26,379 nucleotides of DNA from Tubiluchus corallicola (taxonomy: Eukaryota > Priapulida > Priapulimorpha > Priapulimorphida > Tubiluchidae). Positions within the stretch are counted from its first letter, which is position 1; each line of letters opens with the position of its first letter. The position numbers and the translations under genes were made by a program. Below the pieces are notes generated by a model. That model was not told the origin of the DNA. It saw nothing but the letters and a program-made list of their open reading frames with translations, and ran no database searches. The DNA lies in NCBI GenBank assembly GCA_030141605.1, contig JAQGDQ010002467.1, forward strand, positions 1 through 26,379. Reading direction: 5' to 3'. Below are positions 1 through 6,985 of the stretch, in pieces.

Positions 1-1137
1 AATGTAAAAAAAGAGGTAAAACAATCGCACAAAAAAGGAATGGCAGCTCCTGACCCCGACCCTGCATCTATTTACGACTTTGTAACACCAGAACCTTACG
101 AGCCAGTAAAATACAAAGATGGACTGCACAACGAAAACAGTGAGCCTAAAAAACTAATAGAAGCTTTGAACGGAACATTGAAAGAAGAGTTCCAACACAA
201 CCCTGATACATTTACTTGGGGACAAGATATGGCAAATAAAGGGAAAGGTGGAATATTCAATGTCTCGAAAGGCTTACAACAAATGTATGGCGAGAAAAGA
301 GTGTTCAATGGTCCCATTGCAGAAGACTTTATAATGGGTACAGCAAATGGAATGAGCCGCTTCGACGAGAAAATTAGAATTGTTATAGAAGGTGCAGAGT
401 TTGCCGATTATCTTTGGCCTGCAATGGAACAATATGTAGATAGCTCTCACGACTATTGGCGTTCCAAGGGGCAGTTTGTTCCTAACGTAACCATCCGTCT
501 TGCATCAGGAGGATACATAGGAGGTGGCTTGTACCACTCGCAGAACATAGAAGGTGCTTTGACCTCGTTGCCGGGTGTAAGAATAGTATATCCTTCGTTT
601 GCCGACGATGCAGCAGGTTTACTACGTTCAAGTATGCGTTCACAAGGGATGACCCTATTCCTTGAGCCCAAGGCTCTTTACAACGCTCCCAAAGCAGCAA
701 CCCCCATACCCGAAGAATTTGAAGTACCTTTCGGAAAAGCAAGAACAAGAAGAGAAGGAACTGACCTCACACTTATTACCTATGGCAATACAACACATTT
801 TAGTTTAGAGGCCGCTGAAAAAATACAAAAAGAAATAGGAAAGTCAGTAGAAGTAATAGACCTACGTTCATTAATACCTTTGGACAAGGAGGCTATCATC
901 AACTCTGTAAAGAAAACAAATAGATTGCTCATTGTTCACGAAGATAAAGTGCATTCGGGCTTTGGAGCTGAAATAGCTGCACAGGTTGCTGACGACGCTT
1001 TCGAGCATTTGGATGCTCCTATAAAGAGAGTAGGTTCGCCCTTTACTCCTGTTGGATTCAATAGAATATTGGAAGCAGCCATATTACCCAGTGCAGAGAA
1101 AATTGCTGCTGCTATAAAAGAAATTTTAAATTACTAA
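1..1137 (+). CDS. 2-oxoacid (probably branched-chain) dehydrogenase E1, beta part of an alpha/beta fusion; 5' truncated by window edge
   Basis: Thiamine-diphosphate-dependent E1 component that decarboxylates a 2-oxoacid and passes the acyl group to the E2 lipoyl domain. The visible part is the E1-beta half. GPIAED lies at residues 91-96 counted from the Met at base 40, and its Glu95 matches the catalytic cofactor-activating Glu of E1-beta. The ADYLWPAMEQ segment and the C-terminal transketolase domain (LITYGN, DLRSLIPLD, VGSPFTPVG) follow. The frame stays open to base 1, and the stretch before that Met, running into APDPDPASIYDF, looks like the linker of the fused alpha/beta proteins common in Bacteroidota. 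I therefore read base 40 as an internal Met, not a start. Branched-chain substrate is a family guess. The flavodoxin gene follows 12 bases later on the same strand. Confidence 0.9.
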   Translation, partial: NVKKEVKQSHKKGMAAPDPDPASIYDFVTPEPYEPVKYKDGLHNENSEPKKLIEALNGTLKEEFQHNPDTFTWGQDMANKGKGGIFNVSKGLQQMYGEKRVFNGPIAEDFIMGTANGMSRFDEKIRIVIEGAEFADYLWPAMEQYVDSSHDYWRSKGQFVPNVTIRLASGGYIGGGLYHSQNIEGALTSLPGVRIVYPSFADDAAGLLRSSMRSQGMTLFLEPKALYNAPKAATPIPEEFEVPFGKARTRREGTDLTLITYGNTTHFSLEAAEKIQKEIGKSVEVIDLRSLIPLDKEAIINSVKKTNRLLIVHEDKVHSGFGAEIAAQVADDAFEHLDAPIKRVGSPFTPVGFNRILEAAILPSAEKIAAAIKEILNY

Positions 1138-1149
1138 AAAAACTATCCA

Positions 1150-1677
1150 ATGAAGAAACTAGGAATATTTTATAGTTTTGAGGCTAAAAATACAGGTAAA
1201 ATAGTAGAGATTATAGAAAAAAAAGCCTCTAAAATACTTGGGATAAAAGAAATTGATAAAATAAATGTAGAAGAGGTGGATATAGAGCAGATGAGACTAA
1301 CAGATTACGAATATGCAATATGCGGTGTGCCTACGTGGTTCGATGGTGAGCTGCCTGTATACTGGGACGAGTTGATGCCTGCCATAGAAGACCTTGATAT
1401 GAATGGTAAAAAAGTGGCTATTTTTGGTGCAGGCGACCAAGTGGGATACCCCGAAAATTTTGTAGATGCAATAGGACTATTAGGCGAGGCTTTTGAAAAG
1501 AAAGGAGCTACACTGGTAGGCTTTACTTCTACGGAAGGTTATACTTATGAAAAATCAGCAGCACAACGAGGCGACCAATTTATGGGCTTGGCTTTGGATG
1601 TAGAAAACCAAAACGACCAAACAAAAAAAAGAATAGAAAACTGGTTGAAACAGTTGAAGAGCGAGTTTGGTATATAA
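1150..1677 (+). CDS. Flavodoxin (long-chain type)
   Basis: A 175-residue FMN-binding electron carrier. The two isoalloxazine loops are clear: GVPTWFDGELP at residues 59-69 supplies the stacking Trp, and GDQVGYPENF at 95-104 is typical of long-chain flavodoxins such as FldA. The N-terminal phosphate loop reads FYSFEAKNTGKI, with NTGK keeping the usual shape but without the usual Ser/Thr-Asp pattern ahead of it. Length and the extra C-terminal segment fit the long-chain class. It starts 12 bases after the E1 stop, so the two are probably co-transcribed. Its redox partner is not in the window. The last codons overlap a promoter-like TTTG box that seems to serve the next gene. Confidence 0.92.
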   Translation: MKKLGIFYSFEAKNTGKIVEIIEKKASKILGIKEIDKINVEEVDIEQMRLTDYEYAICGVPTWFDGELPVYWDELMPAIEDLDMNGKKVAIFGAGDQVGYPENFVDAIGLLGEAFEKKGATLVGFTSTEGYTYEKSAAQRGDQFMGLALDVENQNDQTKKRIENWLKQLKSEFGI

Positions 1678-1698
1678 AAAACAACAACATTATTTTTG
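1666..1698 (+). promoter_or_regulatory. Consensus Bacteroidota promoter for the TM2-like gene
   Basis: TTTG at 1666-1669, a 21-base spacer, then TATTTTTG at 1691-1698, matching TTTG-N19-21-TAnnTTTG. The expected transcription start, near 1705, lies 37 bases before the ATG at 1742. The upstream box lies inside the final codons of the flavodoxin gene. Confidence 0.6.
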
Positions 1699-1741
1699 CG
1701 AATCATTAAACATTTTACAAATCTTTAAACATTTTACAATT

Positions 1742-1996
1742 ATGAGTGAAAAAGCAGAAAAAATATTAATGGCACAACAAGAAACGGTTTCTCCGTCTTC
1801 AATATGGATTTTATTTCTATTTTTGGGCTGGAGCTATGGTTCTTTAGGGAAAATGTCGACACAAATTTTATTTTACGTCACATTCGGTGGATTCGGGGTT
1901 TGGACTTTAATTAGGCTTTTTACATTAAGTGGTGCTATTAGAAGCTATAATAATGCTATCTATCTAAGATATGACTTAAAAGAAATGATTAGATAG
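1742..1996 (+). CDS. Small membrane protein, TM2-domain-like
   Basis: An 84-residue protein with two hydrophobic segments, about residues 20-32 and 42-62. Between and within them are GW..GSLGK and the TFGGFGVWTLIRLF stretch that closely resembles the second helix of TM2-domain proteins. Function of bacterial TM2 proteins is unknown; they sit in the inner membrane. An in-frame start at 1667 would overlap the flavodoxin gene and add an unlikely 25-residue leader, whereas 1742 lies just downstream of a consensus promoter, so I chose 1742. The last seven codons and the stop form the left arm of a perfect hairpin. The short tail LRYDLKEMIR is charged and probably cytoplasmic. Confidence 0.7.
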   Translation: MSEKAEKILMAQQETVSPSSIWILFLFLGWSYGSLGKMSTQILFYVTFGGFGVWTLIRLFTLSGAIRSYNNAIYLRYDLKEMIR

Positions 1997-2016
1997 ATCT
2001 AATCATTTCTTTTAAG
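1975..2016 (+). terminator. Perfect 20-bp hairpin overlapping the stop codon of the TM2-like gene
   Basis: Bases 1975-1994 are the exact reverse complement of 1997-2016, separated only by AG. The right arm ends in TTTTAAG rather than a long T-run. It would fold very strongly and probably ends or stabilises the transcript; the strand assignment follows the overlapping gene. Confidence 0.6.
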
Positions 2017-2120
2017 ATAATTATGCTGTTTTATAAATTACTAGTAGTCTTTATAGTTAAGTATTTTTTTATTCTCAATTTTCAACAAGGAAAAGAGAAA
2101 TACAGTATTTACTGTTTTAA

Positions 2121-2546
2121 ATGAAAAGATTAGTATCTCTATTTTTTTGTTACATTGAGTATAATTTTTGTTAGCTCTTGTGGCACAAATACATCTACAC
2201 AAAAAGAAATTAACGTAGAAGTAAGAAAATCTGTGGAGTTATTAATGGTCATATATGGGTCTTCCTCTTATAGATGATTTTAAGTCTTTGACCCTATTGA
2301 AGAAGCTATGAAATCACAAGGATATACATTGGCAAAATAGTTTTACAGAACATTGTGTTCGTGCGGGAGAAATACGAATAGCAAAAAGATTAGAACTTAA
2401 AAAAGCGATATATAGAAGAAAAGAAATTTATCTATATTCCTACATTGTTGGAAGTATATAAGGAGTGTGAAAAAAATCCTGAATGTAAAACATTTGAAGA
2501 TTTTATGCCTTATATTTTAGATGCTTTTGCAAAAATACAGATATAA
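2121..2546 (+). pseudogene. Broken lipoprotein gene, several frameshifts and stops
   Basis: A Met-Lys-Arg start at 2121 runs into a T7 run (2142-2148). After it, the +1 frame gives a lipoprotein signal ending LSIIFVSSC-G, then a charged segment (VEVRKSVELLMVIYG) up to a stop at 2275-2277. The same frame resumes after two stops with FDPIEEAMKSQGYTLAK. A second shift gives NSFTEHCVRAGEIRIAKRLELKKA, and a third returns to the original frame for LLEVYKECEKNPECKTFED and a stop at 2544-2546. The pieces look protein-coding and collinear, so this is a decayed gene or an error-rich stretch of sequence. I do not recognise the family. It ends 9 bases before argB. Confidence 0.6.
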
Positions 2547-2555
2547 AACAAACAA

Positions 2556-3326
2556 ATGCAAAAACTCACCATAGTAAAAGTAGGAGGCAAGGTTGTAGAA
2601 AACCCCAATAGTTTAGATACATTTCTCAATAGCTTTACCCAAATAGAAGGACATAAAGCATTAGCTCACGGAGGTGGTAAAGTAGCTACTGAAATAGCCG
2701 CAAAATTGGGGGTGGAAACGAAGATGGTGGAAGGAAGAAGAATAACCAACAAACAGACCTTGGATGTAGTTACAATGGTGTATGGAGGTTTGGTAAACAA
2801 AAATATTGTAGCTTGGTTGCAGGCTTTGGGCTGTAATGCCTTGGGGCTTACAGGGGCCGACTTGAATGTAATACAATCGGTAAAACGTCCTGCAAAAGAT
2901 ATAGACTATGGTTATGTAGGAGATATAGAAAAGGTAGATGTTAATATCCTACAAGGGCTTGTCAATCAACAAGTAGTTCCAGTAATAGCACCCCTTACTC
3001 ACGACAAGCAAGGCAACTTGCTCAATACCAATGCCGATACTATAGCTGCTACCCTTGCTCAAACACTTTCTAAACATTACGAAGTACAGCTTATATATTG
3101 CTTTGAAAAGAACGGTGTATTGCTAAATGAAAACGATGATACAAGTGTAATAAAAAAACTTACCTATAGCAAATACCAAGAATACAAAGAAAAAGAAATT
3201 ATCAACAGAGGAATGATACCTAAGTTAGACAACGCTTTTGCTACCTTACAAACGGGCGTAAAAATGATAAAAATAACACACTACAATCATTTAGATAAGA
3301 CTGAAATGGGGACAAGCCTTGTTTAA
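2556..3326 (+). CDS. argB: Acetylglutamate kinase (possibly succinylglutamate kinase)
   Basis: A 256-residue amino-acid kinase that phosphorylates N-acetylglutamate in arginine synthesis. Some Bacteroidota use N-succinyl intermediates instead, so the acyl group is uncertain. The ATP-site loop KVGGKV is at residues 8-13, the substrate loop AHGGGKV at 37-43, and GRRITN at 60-65 supplies the conserved Arg. NTNADT (157-162) and GMIPKL (219-224), with its conserved Lys, complete the family signature. Length is normal. No other arg gene is adjacent; upstream is only the broken lipoprotein gene, so the usual arginine operon is scattered or interrupted here. Confidence 0.93.
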   Translation: MQKLTIVKVGGKVVENPNSLDTFLNSFTQIEGHKALAHGGGKVATEIAAKLGVETKMVEGRRITNKQTLDVVTMVYGGLVNKNIVAWLQALGCNALGLTGADLNVIQSVKRPAKDIDYGYVGDIEKVDVNILQGLVNQQVVPVIAPLTHDKQGNLLNTNADTIAATLAQTLSKHYEVQLIYCFEKNGVLLNENDDTSVIKKLTYSKYQEYKEKEIINRGMIPKLDNAFATLQTGVKMIKITHYNHLDKTEMGTSLV

Positions 3327-3727
3327 TAGTTTTTTATTCGTTTTTTGAAACTTGTTTTCCATATGTCTTATTTTTTATTTTTCCAAAAAAACGAATAATT
3401 CTTAATATCCAATTTACACTTACAAGACTCTACATTCGACAGGAGGTAGCAACTTGTATTTCTAAACTTCACTTTTCTTATATAAACTTAAAAAAGATAT
3501 AGCTGCTTATAAGTTAAAAGATGGCAATTATACATTTGTTTAGCCCAACTTTCTTAGCTTATGATTTGAGTTGTAAGTTAAAAATAAAAACAAGAATTTC
3601 AAGTCTTATCTTTAAAAAAATCATTAATTAAATTTGGGATACACTATTTTTAATACTATCTTTAAGTACATAGGTTCGAGACTTATAATATAAATTAAGT
3701 CTTTTTTTAAACTAAAATTTATTTGCT
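3327..3727. other. Intergenic region, argB to LRR lipoprotein
   Basis: About 400 AT-rich bases with no complete gene. A 13-bp inverted repeat (3334-3346 with 3386-3398, loop about 39 bases) follows argB and could be a weak terminator. A short coding-like fragment (translating as AAYKLKDGNYTFV) at about 3497-3542 may be the relic of another gene. TAAATTTG at 3629-3636 matches the -7 box for the next gene, although no TTTG lies at the right distance upstream. Confidence 0.4.
3629..3636 (+). promoter_or_regulatory. Possible -7 promoter box (TAAATTTG) for the LRR lipoprotein
   Basis: An exact match to TAnnTTTG, giving a predicted start near 3643 and an 85-base leader before the ATG at 3728. The -33 element is not recognisable, so support is limited. 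Confidence 0.3.
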
Positions 3728-5233
3728 ATGAAAAATTTATTTCTGTTTCTAAAAGATGTAAGCATACCTATAATTCTGATAGCTATGCTATTTGCTGCTT
3801 GTTCTAAGGACATAGAAAAACCAGAGCAAGAAAATATAAACCCAGTATTGAAAAGCAACAAAAGTCTTTTTTGGGTGCCAGATGATAATTTTAGAGCCTA
3901 TCTAAAACAGATAGTTCCCAATGCTTTTACATCCAACGATAGCCTAATAACTAACCATGAAGATATACTAGCTATTCAAAAGATAAGAGTAAGTTCTTGC
4001 AATATTTCTTCTTTGGCGGGTATTGAGTTTTTTACAGCCTTAGAAGAACTGTGTTGCGATAAAAATCAACTCACAAGTTTGGATATGAGTAAGAATATAG
4101 CTTTAGAGGAGCTGAATTGTCATAGCAATAGACTCACAAGTTTGGATGTGAGTAAGAATACAGCTTTGGAAGATCTGTCTTGCTATGAAAATAATCTCAC
4201 GAGTTTGGATGTGAGTAAGAATACTTTTTTAGAACGCCTTCGCGTAGATCAGGCTATAAAATGTGAAACTTCTATTGTAATTATCGACCCTACTTATAGT
4301 TATTATTGGGATGGAAGTAAGTTTACTCGCTATTACCCTGCTAAGGACTGTCCTACACCTAATCTTTTCTGGGTGCCAGATGATAATTTTAGGGCTGAAC
4401 TAAAAAAGATAGTCCCCAATGCTTTCACTCCCACAAGTAGCTTGATAACAGACCACCCAGATGTGTTGGCTGTTACTTATATAAGTGTGTTCCATAAAGG
4501 TATCATTTCCTTAGATGGTATACAGTTCTTTACAGCTTTAACTGAGTTAGTTTGTAATCAAAACAATCTCACAAGTTTGGATGTGAGTAAAAATACGGCT
4601 TTAGAGTATTTGCATTTCGATGACAACAAACTCACGAGTTTGAATGTGAGTAAAAATACGGCTTTAGAGTATTTGAGTTTCACTGACAACCAACTCACAA
4701 GTTTGGATGTGAGTAAGAATACGGCTTTAGAGTCTTTGGTTTGCTATCGCAACAATCTCACAAGTTTGGATGTGAGTAAGAATACAGCTTTAACTAAGTT
4801 GCATTGCTTTAAGAACAAACTCACAAGTTTGAATGTGAGTAAGAATACGGCTTTAAAGTATTTGAGTTGCTATAACAATAATCTCACAAGTTTGGATGTG
4901 AGTAAGAATACGGCTTTAGAGCATTTGGATTGCTCTGGCAGCAATCTCACAAGTTTGGATGTGAGTAAGAATACGGCTTTAAAGTCTTTGAGTTGCTATG
5001 AAAACAAACTCACAAGTTTGGATGTGAGTAAGAATACCGCTTTTACTTGGTTGAGTTGCTATAACAATAATCTCACAAGTTTGGATGTGAGTAAGAATAC
5101 GGCTTTAAAGAATTTGTATGTAGATGAAGCTATAAAATGCGATCCTTCTATTGTGAGAGTGAACCCAGTTACTTGTAAATATTGGGATGGACAGTATCTT
5201 AATGCCTATTACCCTGCTAACGATTGTCCTTAG
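3728..5233 (+). CDS. Surface lipoprotein with two tandem leucine-rich-repeat modules
   Basis: A 501-residue lipoprotein. The signal peptide ends in LFAAC with Cys25 as the lipidated residue. Two copies of one architecture follow. Each has a cap LFWVPDDNFRA (from residues 48 and 213), a linker containing IVPNAF and a segment ending in FFTAL. Then come 21-residue repeats of the form ALxxLxCxxNxLTSLDVSKNT, and an end cap AIKC...YWDG...YYPA.DCP. Module one (about 46-209) has 3 repeats and module two (about 212-501) has 9. Such LRR proteins occur on Bacteroidota surfaces and bind proteins or glycans; the ligand here is unknown. There are no enzymatic motifs and no T9SS tail. A hairpin terminator follows, so the gene looks monocistronic. 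Confidence 0.85.
   Translation: MKNLFLFLKDVSIPIILIAMLFAACSKDIEKPEQENINPVLKSNKSLFWVPDDNFRAYLKQIVPNAFTSNDSLITNHEDILAIQKIRVSSCNISSLAGIEFFTALEELCCDKNQLTSLDMSKNIALEELNCHSNRLTSLDVSKNTALEDLSCYENNLTSLDVSKNTFLERLRVDQAIKCETSIVIIDPTYSYYWDGSKFTRYYPAKDCPTPNLFWVPDDNFRAELKKIVPNAFTPTSSLITDHPDVLAVTYISVFHKGIISLDGIQFFTALTELVCNQNNLTSLDVSKNTALEYLHFDDNKLTSLNVSKNTALEYLSFTDNQLTSLDVSKNTALESLVCYRNNLTSLDVSKNTALTKLHCFKNKLTSLNVSKNTALKYLSCYNNNLTSLDVSKNTALEHLDCSGSNLTSLDVSKNTALKSLSCYENKLTSLDVSKNTAFTWLSCYNNNLTSLDVSKNTALKNLYVDEAIKCDPSIVRVNPVTCKYWDGQYLNAYYPANDCP
4037..4225 (+). repeat. Three tandem 63-bp repeats (LRR module 1)
   Basis: Codes for residues 104-166, three 21-residue units. The core TCACAAGTTTGGATGTGAG recurs with few changes. 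The third unit is followed by the end cap. Confidence 0.85.
4535..5101 (+). repeat. Nine tandem 63-bp repeats (LRR module 2)
   Basis: Codes for residues 270-458, nine 21-residue units. The LTSLDVSKNTAL-coding part is almost identical between units at the DNA level, while the xxLxCxxN part varies. Nearly all units contain CTCACA and TGTGAG as inverted 6-bp arms 8 bases apart (CTCACG replaces the left arm in one unit here). Confidence 0.88.
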
Positions 5234-5253
5234 TAAGAGAAAAGATAAGAACT

Positions 5254-5290
5254 AAAAAAGTCGTGTTGCTTTGTGTGTCGCGGCTTTTTT
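5254..5290 (+). terminator. Intrinsic terminator of the LRR lipoprotein gene
   Basis: AAAAAAGTCGTG (5254-5265) pairs with CGCGGCTTTTTT (5279-5290), a 12-bp stem with two G-U pairs and a 13-base loop, ending in a T-run 21 bases after the stop codon. Confidence 0.75.
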
Positions 5291-5893
5291 TAGTTTTTTT
5301 CTAAACCAAAATATTTTTTTATATTAAAAAATGGGGAAGACTGTACCTCGTTAGGCAATTGCAATTAAAAATACAAAAAATATACATTTTATTACAAAAA
5401 CCCTGTCCTTTTACAATCTGTTTTAGCCTACTATTTTTGTATAAAAAAACAATGAACAGAAAAAAAACAAATACCTTGATTGCTATGACAGACAATCACC
5501 GAAATTGTTATTAAAGGATAATAGCTTCAATGCTAAATCTATAATTCTACACCTTACATCTTTATCTTAGATTAAACTAACTTTAAAAAAGACTATTCTA
5601 AGGAAAAAGAGATGCAGCTTTAAAAAAATTTGGAAAAAATTTGGAAGTAGAACAATTTGGTTGTACTTTTGAACTTTTTCACAAAAAATATTATTTTAAA
5701 AAACCAACCTTATTTTTTGAAATAAACCTTTGTCTTACAGTTAAACATAAAGTTAGAATGTCTTTCAATTAAAATTACATTTATAATAGCTACCAAAGCT
5801 TATTGTAGTTCTATGGCACTTATATTTTTATATTTTTATAAAGCAATTAAAACTAAATATTTTCAAGTAAGAAACTTATTTAGTTTTTATAGA
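5291..5893. other. Intergenic region and long leader before the SusCD locus
   Basis: About 600 very AT-rich bases. It holds the consensus promoter at 5640-5671 and an inverted repeat at 5849-5887, listed separately. A 20-codon reading frame from the ATG near 5452 has nothing to support it as a gene. If translation starts at 5894, the leader is about 215 bases long. Confidence 0.5.
5640..5671 (+). promoter_or_regulatory. Consensus Bacteroidota promoter for the SusCD locus
   Basis: TTTG at 5640-5643, exactly 20 bases, then TACTTTTG at 5664-5671: a full match to TTTG-N19-21-TAnnTTTG. The predicted transcription start is near 5678. Confidence 0.6.
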
Positions 5894-6940
5894 ATGACAT
5901 TGTTTTTTATTTTGCTCAGCCTTGGCTTATCTGCAAAGAAAAAAACTTCTGCTCAATCCTTACCTTTGCACTATATTTGTTATAAAACAGATTCTGATAT
6001 TTATATAGATGGAGATATAACGGACGATGAGTGGGGAAAAGCAGTTTGGACAGAATATTTTGTGGATATTGAAGGTGATAAGAAAGAACGTCCCTATTAT
6101 AATACTCGTGTCAAGATGTTGTGGGACAGTACTTACCTATACATAGCTGCAGAACTGGAAGAGGAGCATATTTGGGCTAAATTAAAGCAAAGAGACACAG
6201 TAATATTTTATGATAATGATTTTGAGGTGTTTATAGATCCTCGTGGAGACAATCATTTGTACTATGAATTAGAGGTCAATGCCTTAAATACAGTTTGGGA
6301 TTTACTATTGGTAAAACCTTATAGAGATGGAGGTCCTCCTATTAATTCCTGGGATATAAATGGATTGAAAACAGCAGTAAAAATATATGGAACACTTAAC
6401 GACCCTGCTGATATAGATGAAAAGTGGACTTTAGAAATAGCAATACCTTGGGAAGTATTGATAGAATGTGCTTATGAGAATAGAATACCTAAGGATGGAG
6501 AAAAATGGAGAATCAATTTTTCAAGAGTACAATGGGATGTTGACATTGTTAATGGAAAATATGTAAAACAAACAGACCCCAGAACAAACAAGCCTTTGCC
6601 TGAGCGTAATTGGGTATGGTCGCCTCAACACGTAATAAATATGCACAGACCGGAAGAATGGGGGTATTTGCAATTTTCTGAAAAGAATGTGAGTAATCAA
6701 AGTGCAGAATATATCCCAGACAAACATCATAAGATAAAAACAGCATTAATGGACGTTTACTGGGAACAGAAAGAATATTTTAATAAACACGGAAAATATA
6801 ATCAAAATATAACCACACCTAAGCAATGGAAAAACAACTTTTTCTTTGAATCTACTAGTAAGCAATTTATTGCATACATAAAAACTCCAGAAGGAAAAAT
6901 ATGGTTTATAAACCACGAAAGTAAAATATGGATGGAATAA
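5894..6940 (+). CDS. Secreted carbohydrate-binding family 9-like protein
   Basis: A 348-residue exported protein. The CBM9-like domain opens with IYIDGDITDDEWGKAVW and continues with VKMLWDSTYLYIAAELEEEH, NDFEVFIDPRGDN and YELEVNALNTVWD. WTLEIAIPWEVL and WRINFSRVQW come later. These are the usual landmarks of the CBM9-like beta-sandwich in Bacteroidota, which binds sugar ends. The reading frame is open from 5813, but the Met at 5894 begins a proper signal peptide (LFFILLSLGLS, then SAQS) and is preferred. The C-terminal 80 residues (KTALMDVYWEQKEYFN onward) match a tail often seen on these proteins. It is the first gene of the locus; SusC starts 45 bases later, so co-transcription is likely. 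Binding rather than catalysis is the probable role. Confidence 0.78.
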   Translation: MTLFFILLSLGLSAKKKTSAQSLPLHYICYKTDSDIYIDGDITDDEWGKAVWTEYFVDIEGDKKERPYYNTRVKMLWDSTYLYIAAELEEEHIWAKLKQRDTVIFYDNDFEVFIDPRGDNHLYYELEVNALNTVWDLLLVKPYRDGGPPINSWDINGLKTAVKIYGTLNDPADIDEKWTLEIAIPWEVLIECAYENRIPKDGEKWRINFSRVQWDVDIVNGKYVKQTDPRTNKPLPERNWVWSPQHVINMHRPEEWGYLQFSEKNVSNQSAEYIPDKHHKIKTALMDVYWEQKEYFNKHGKYNQNITTPKQWKNNFFFESTSKQFIAYIKTPEGKIWFINHESKIWME

Positions 6941-6985
6941 AAATGAAGAAAAGTTTTTTATTAATAATTTAATATACATTAATCT

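Noticed and set aside
40-42. ATG at base 40 as the start of the E1 gene
   Set aside because: The frame is open to the left edge, and the sequence around this Met looks like the inter-domain linker of alpha/beta fusions.
4037-5101. CRISPR-like array because of regular repeats
   Set aside because: Units are contiguous 63-bp coding repeats with no unique spacers; they encode leucine-rich repeats.
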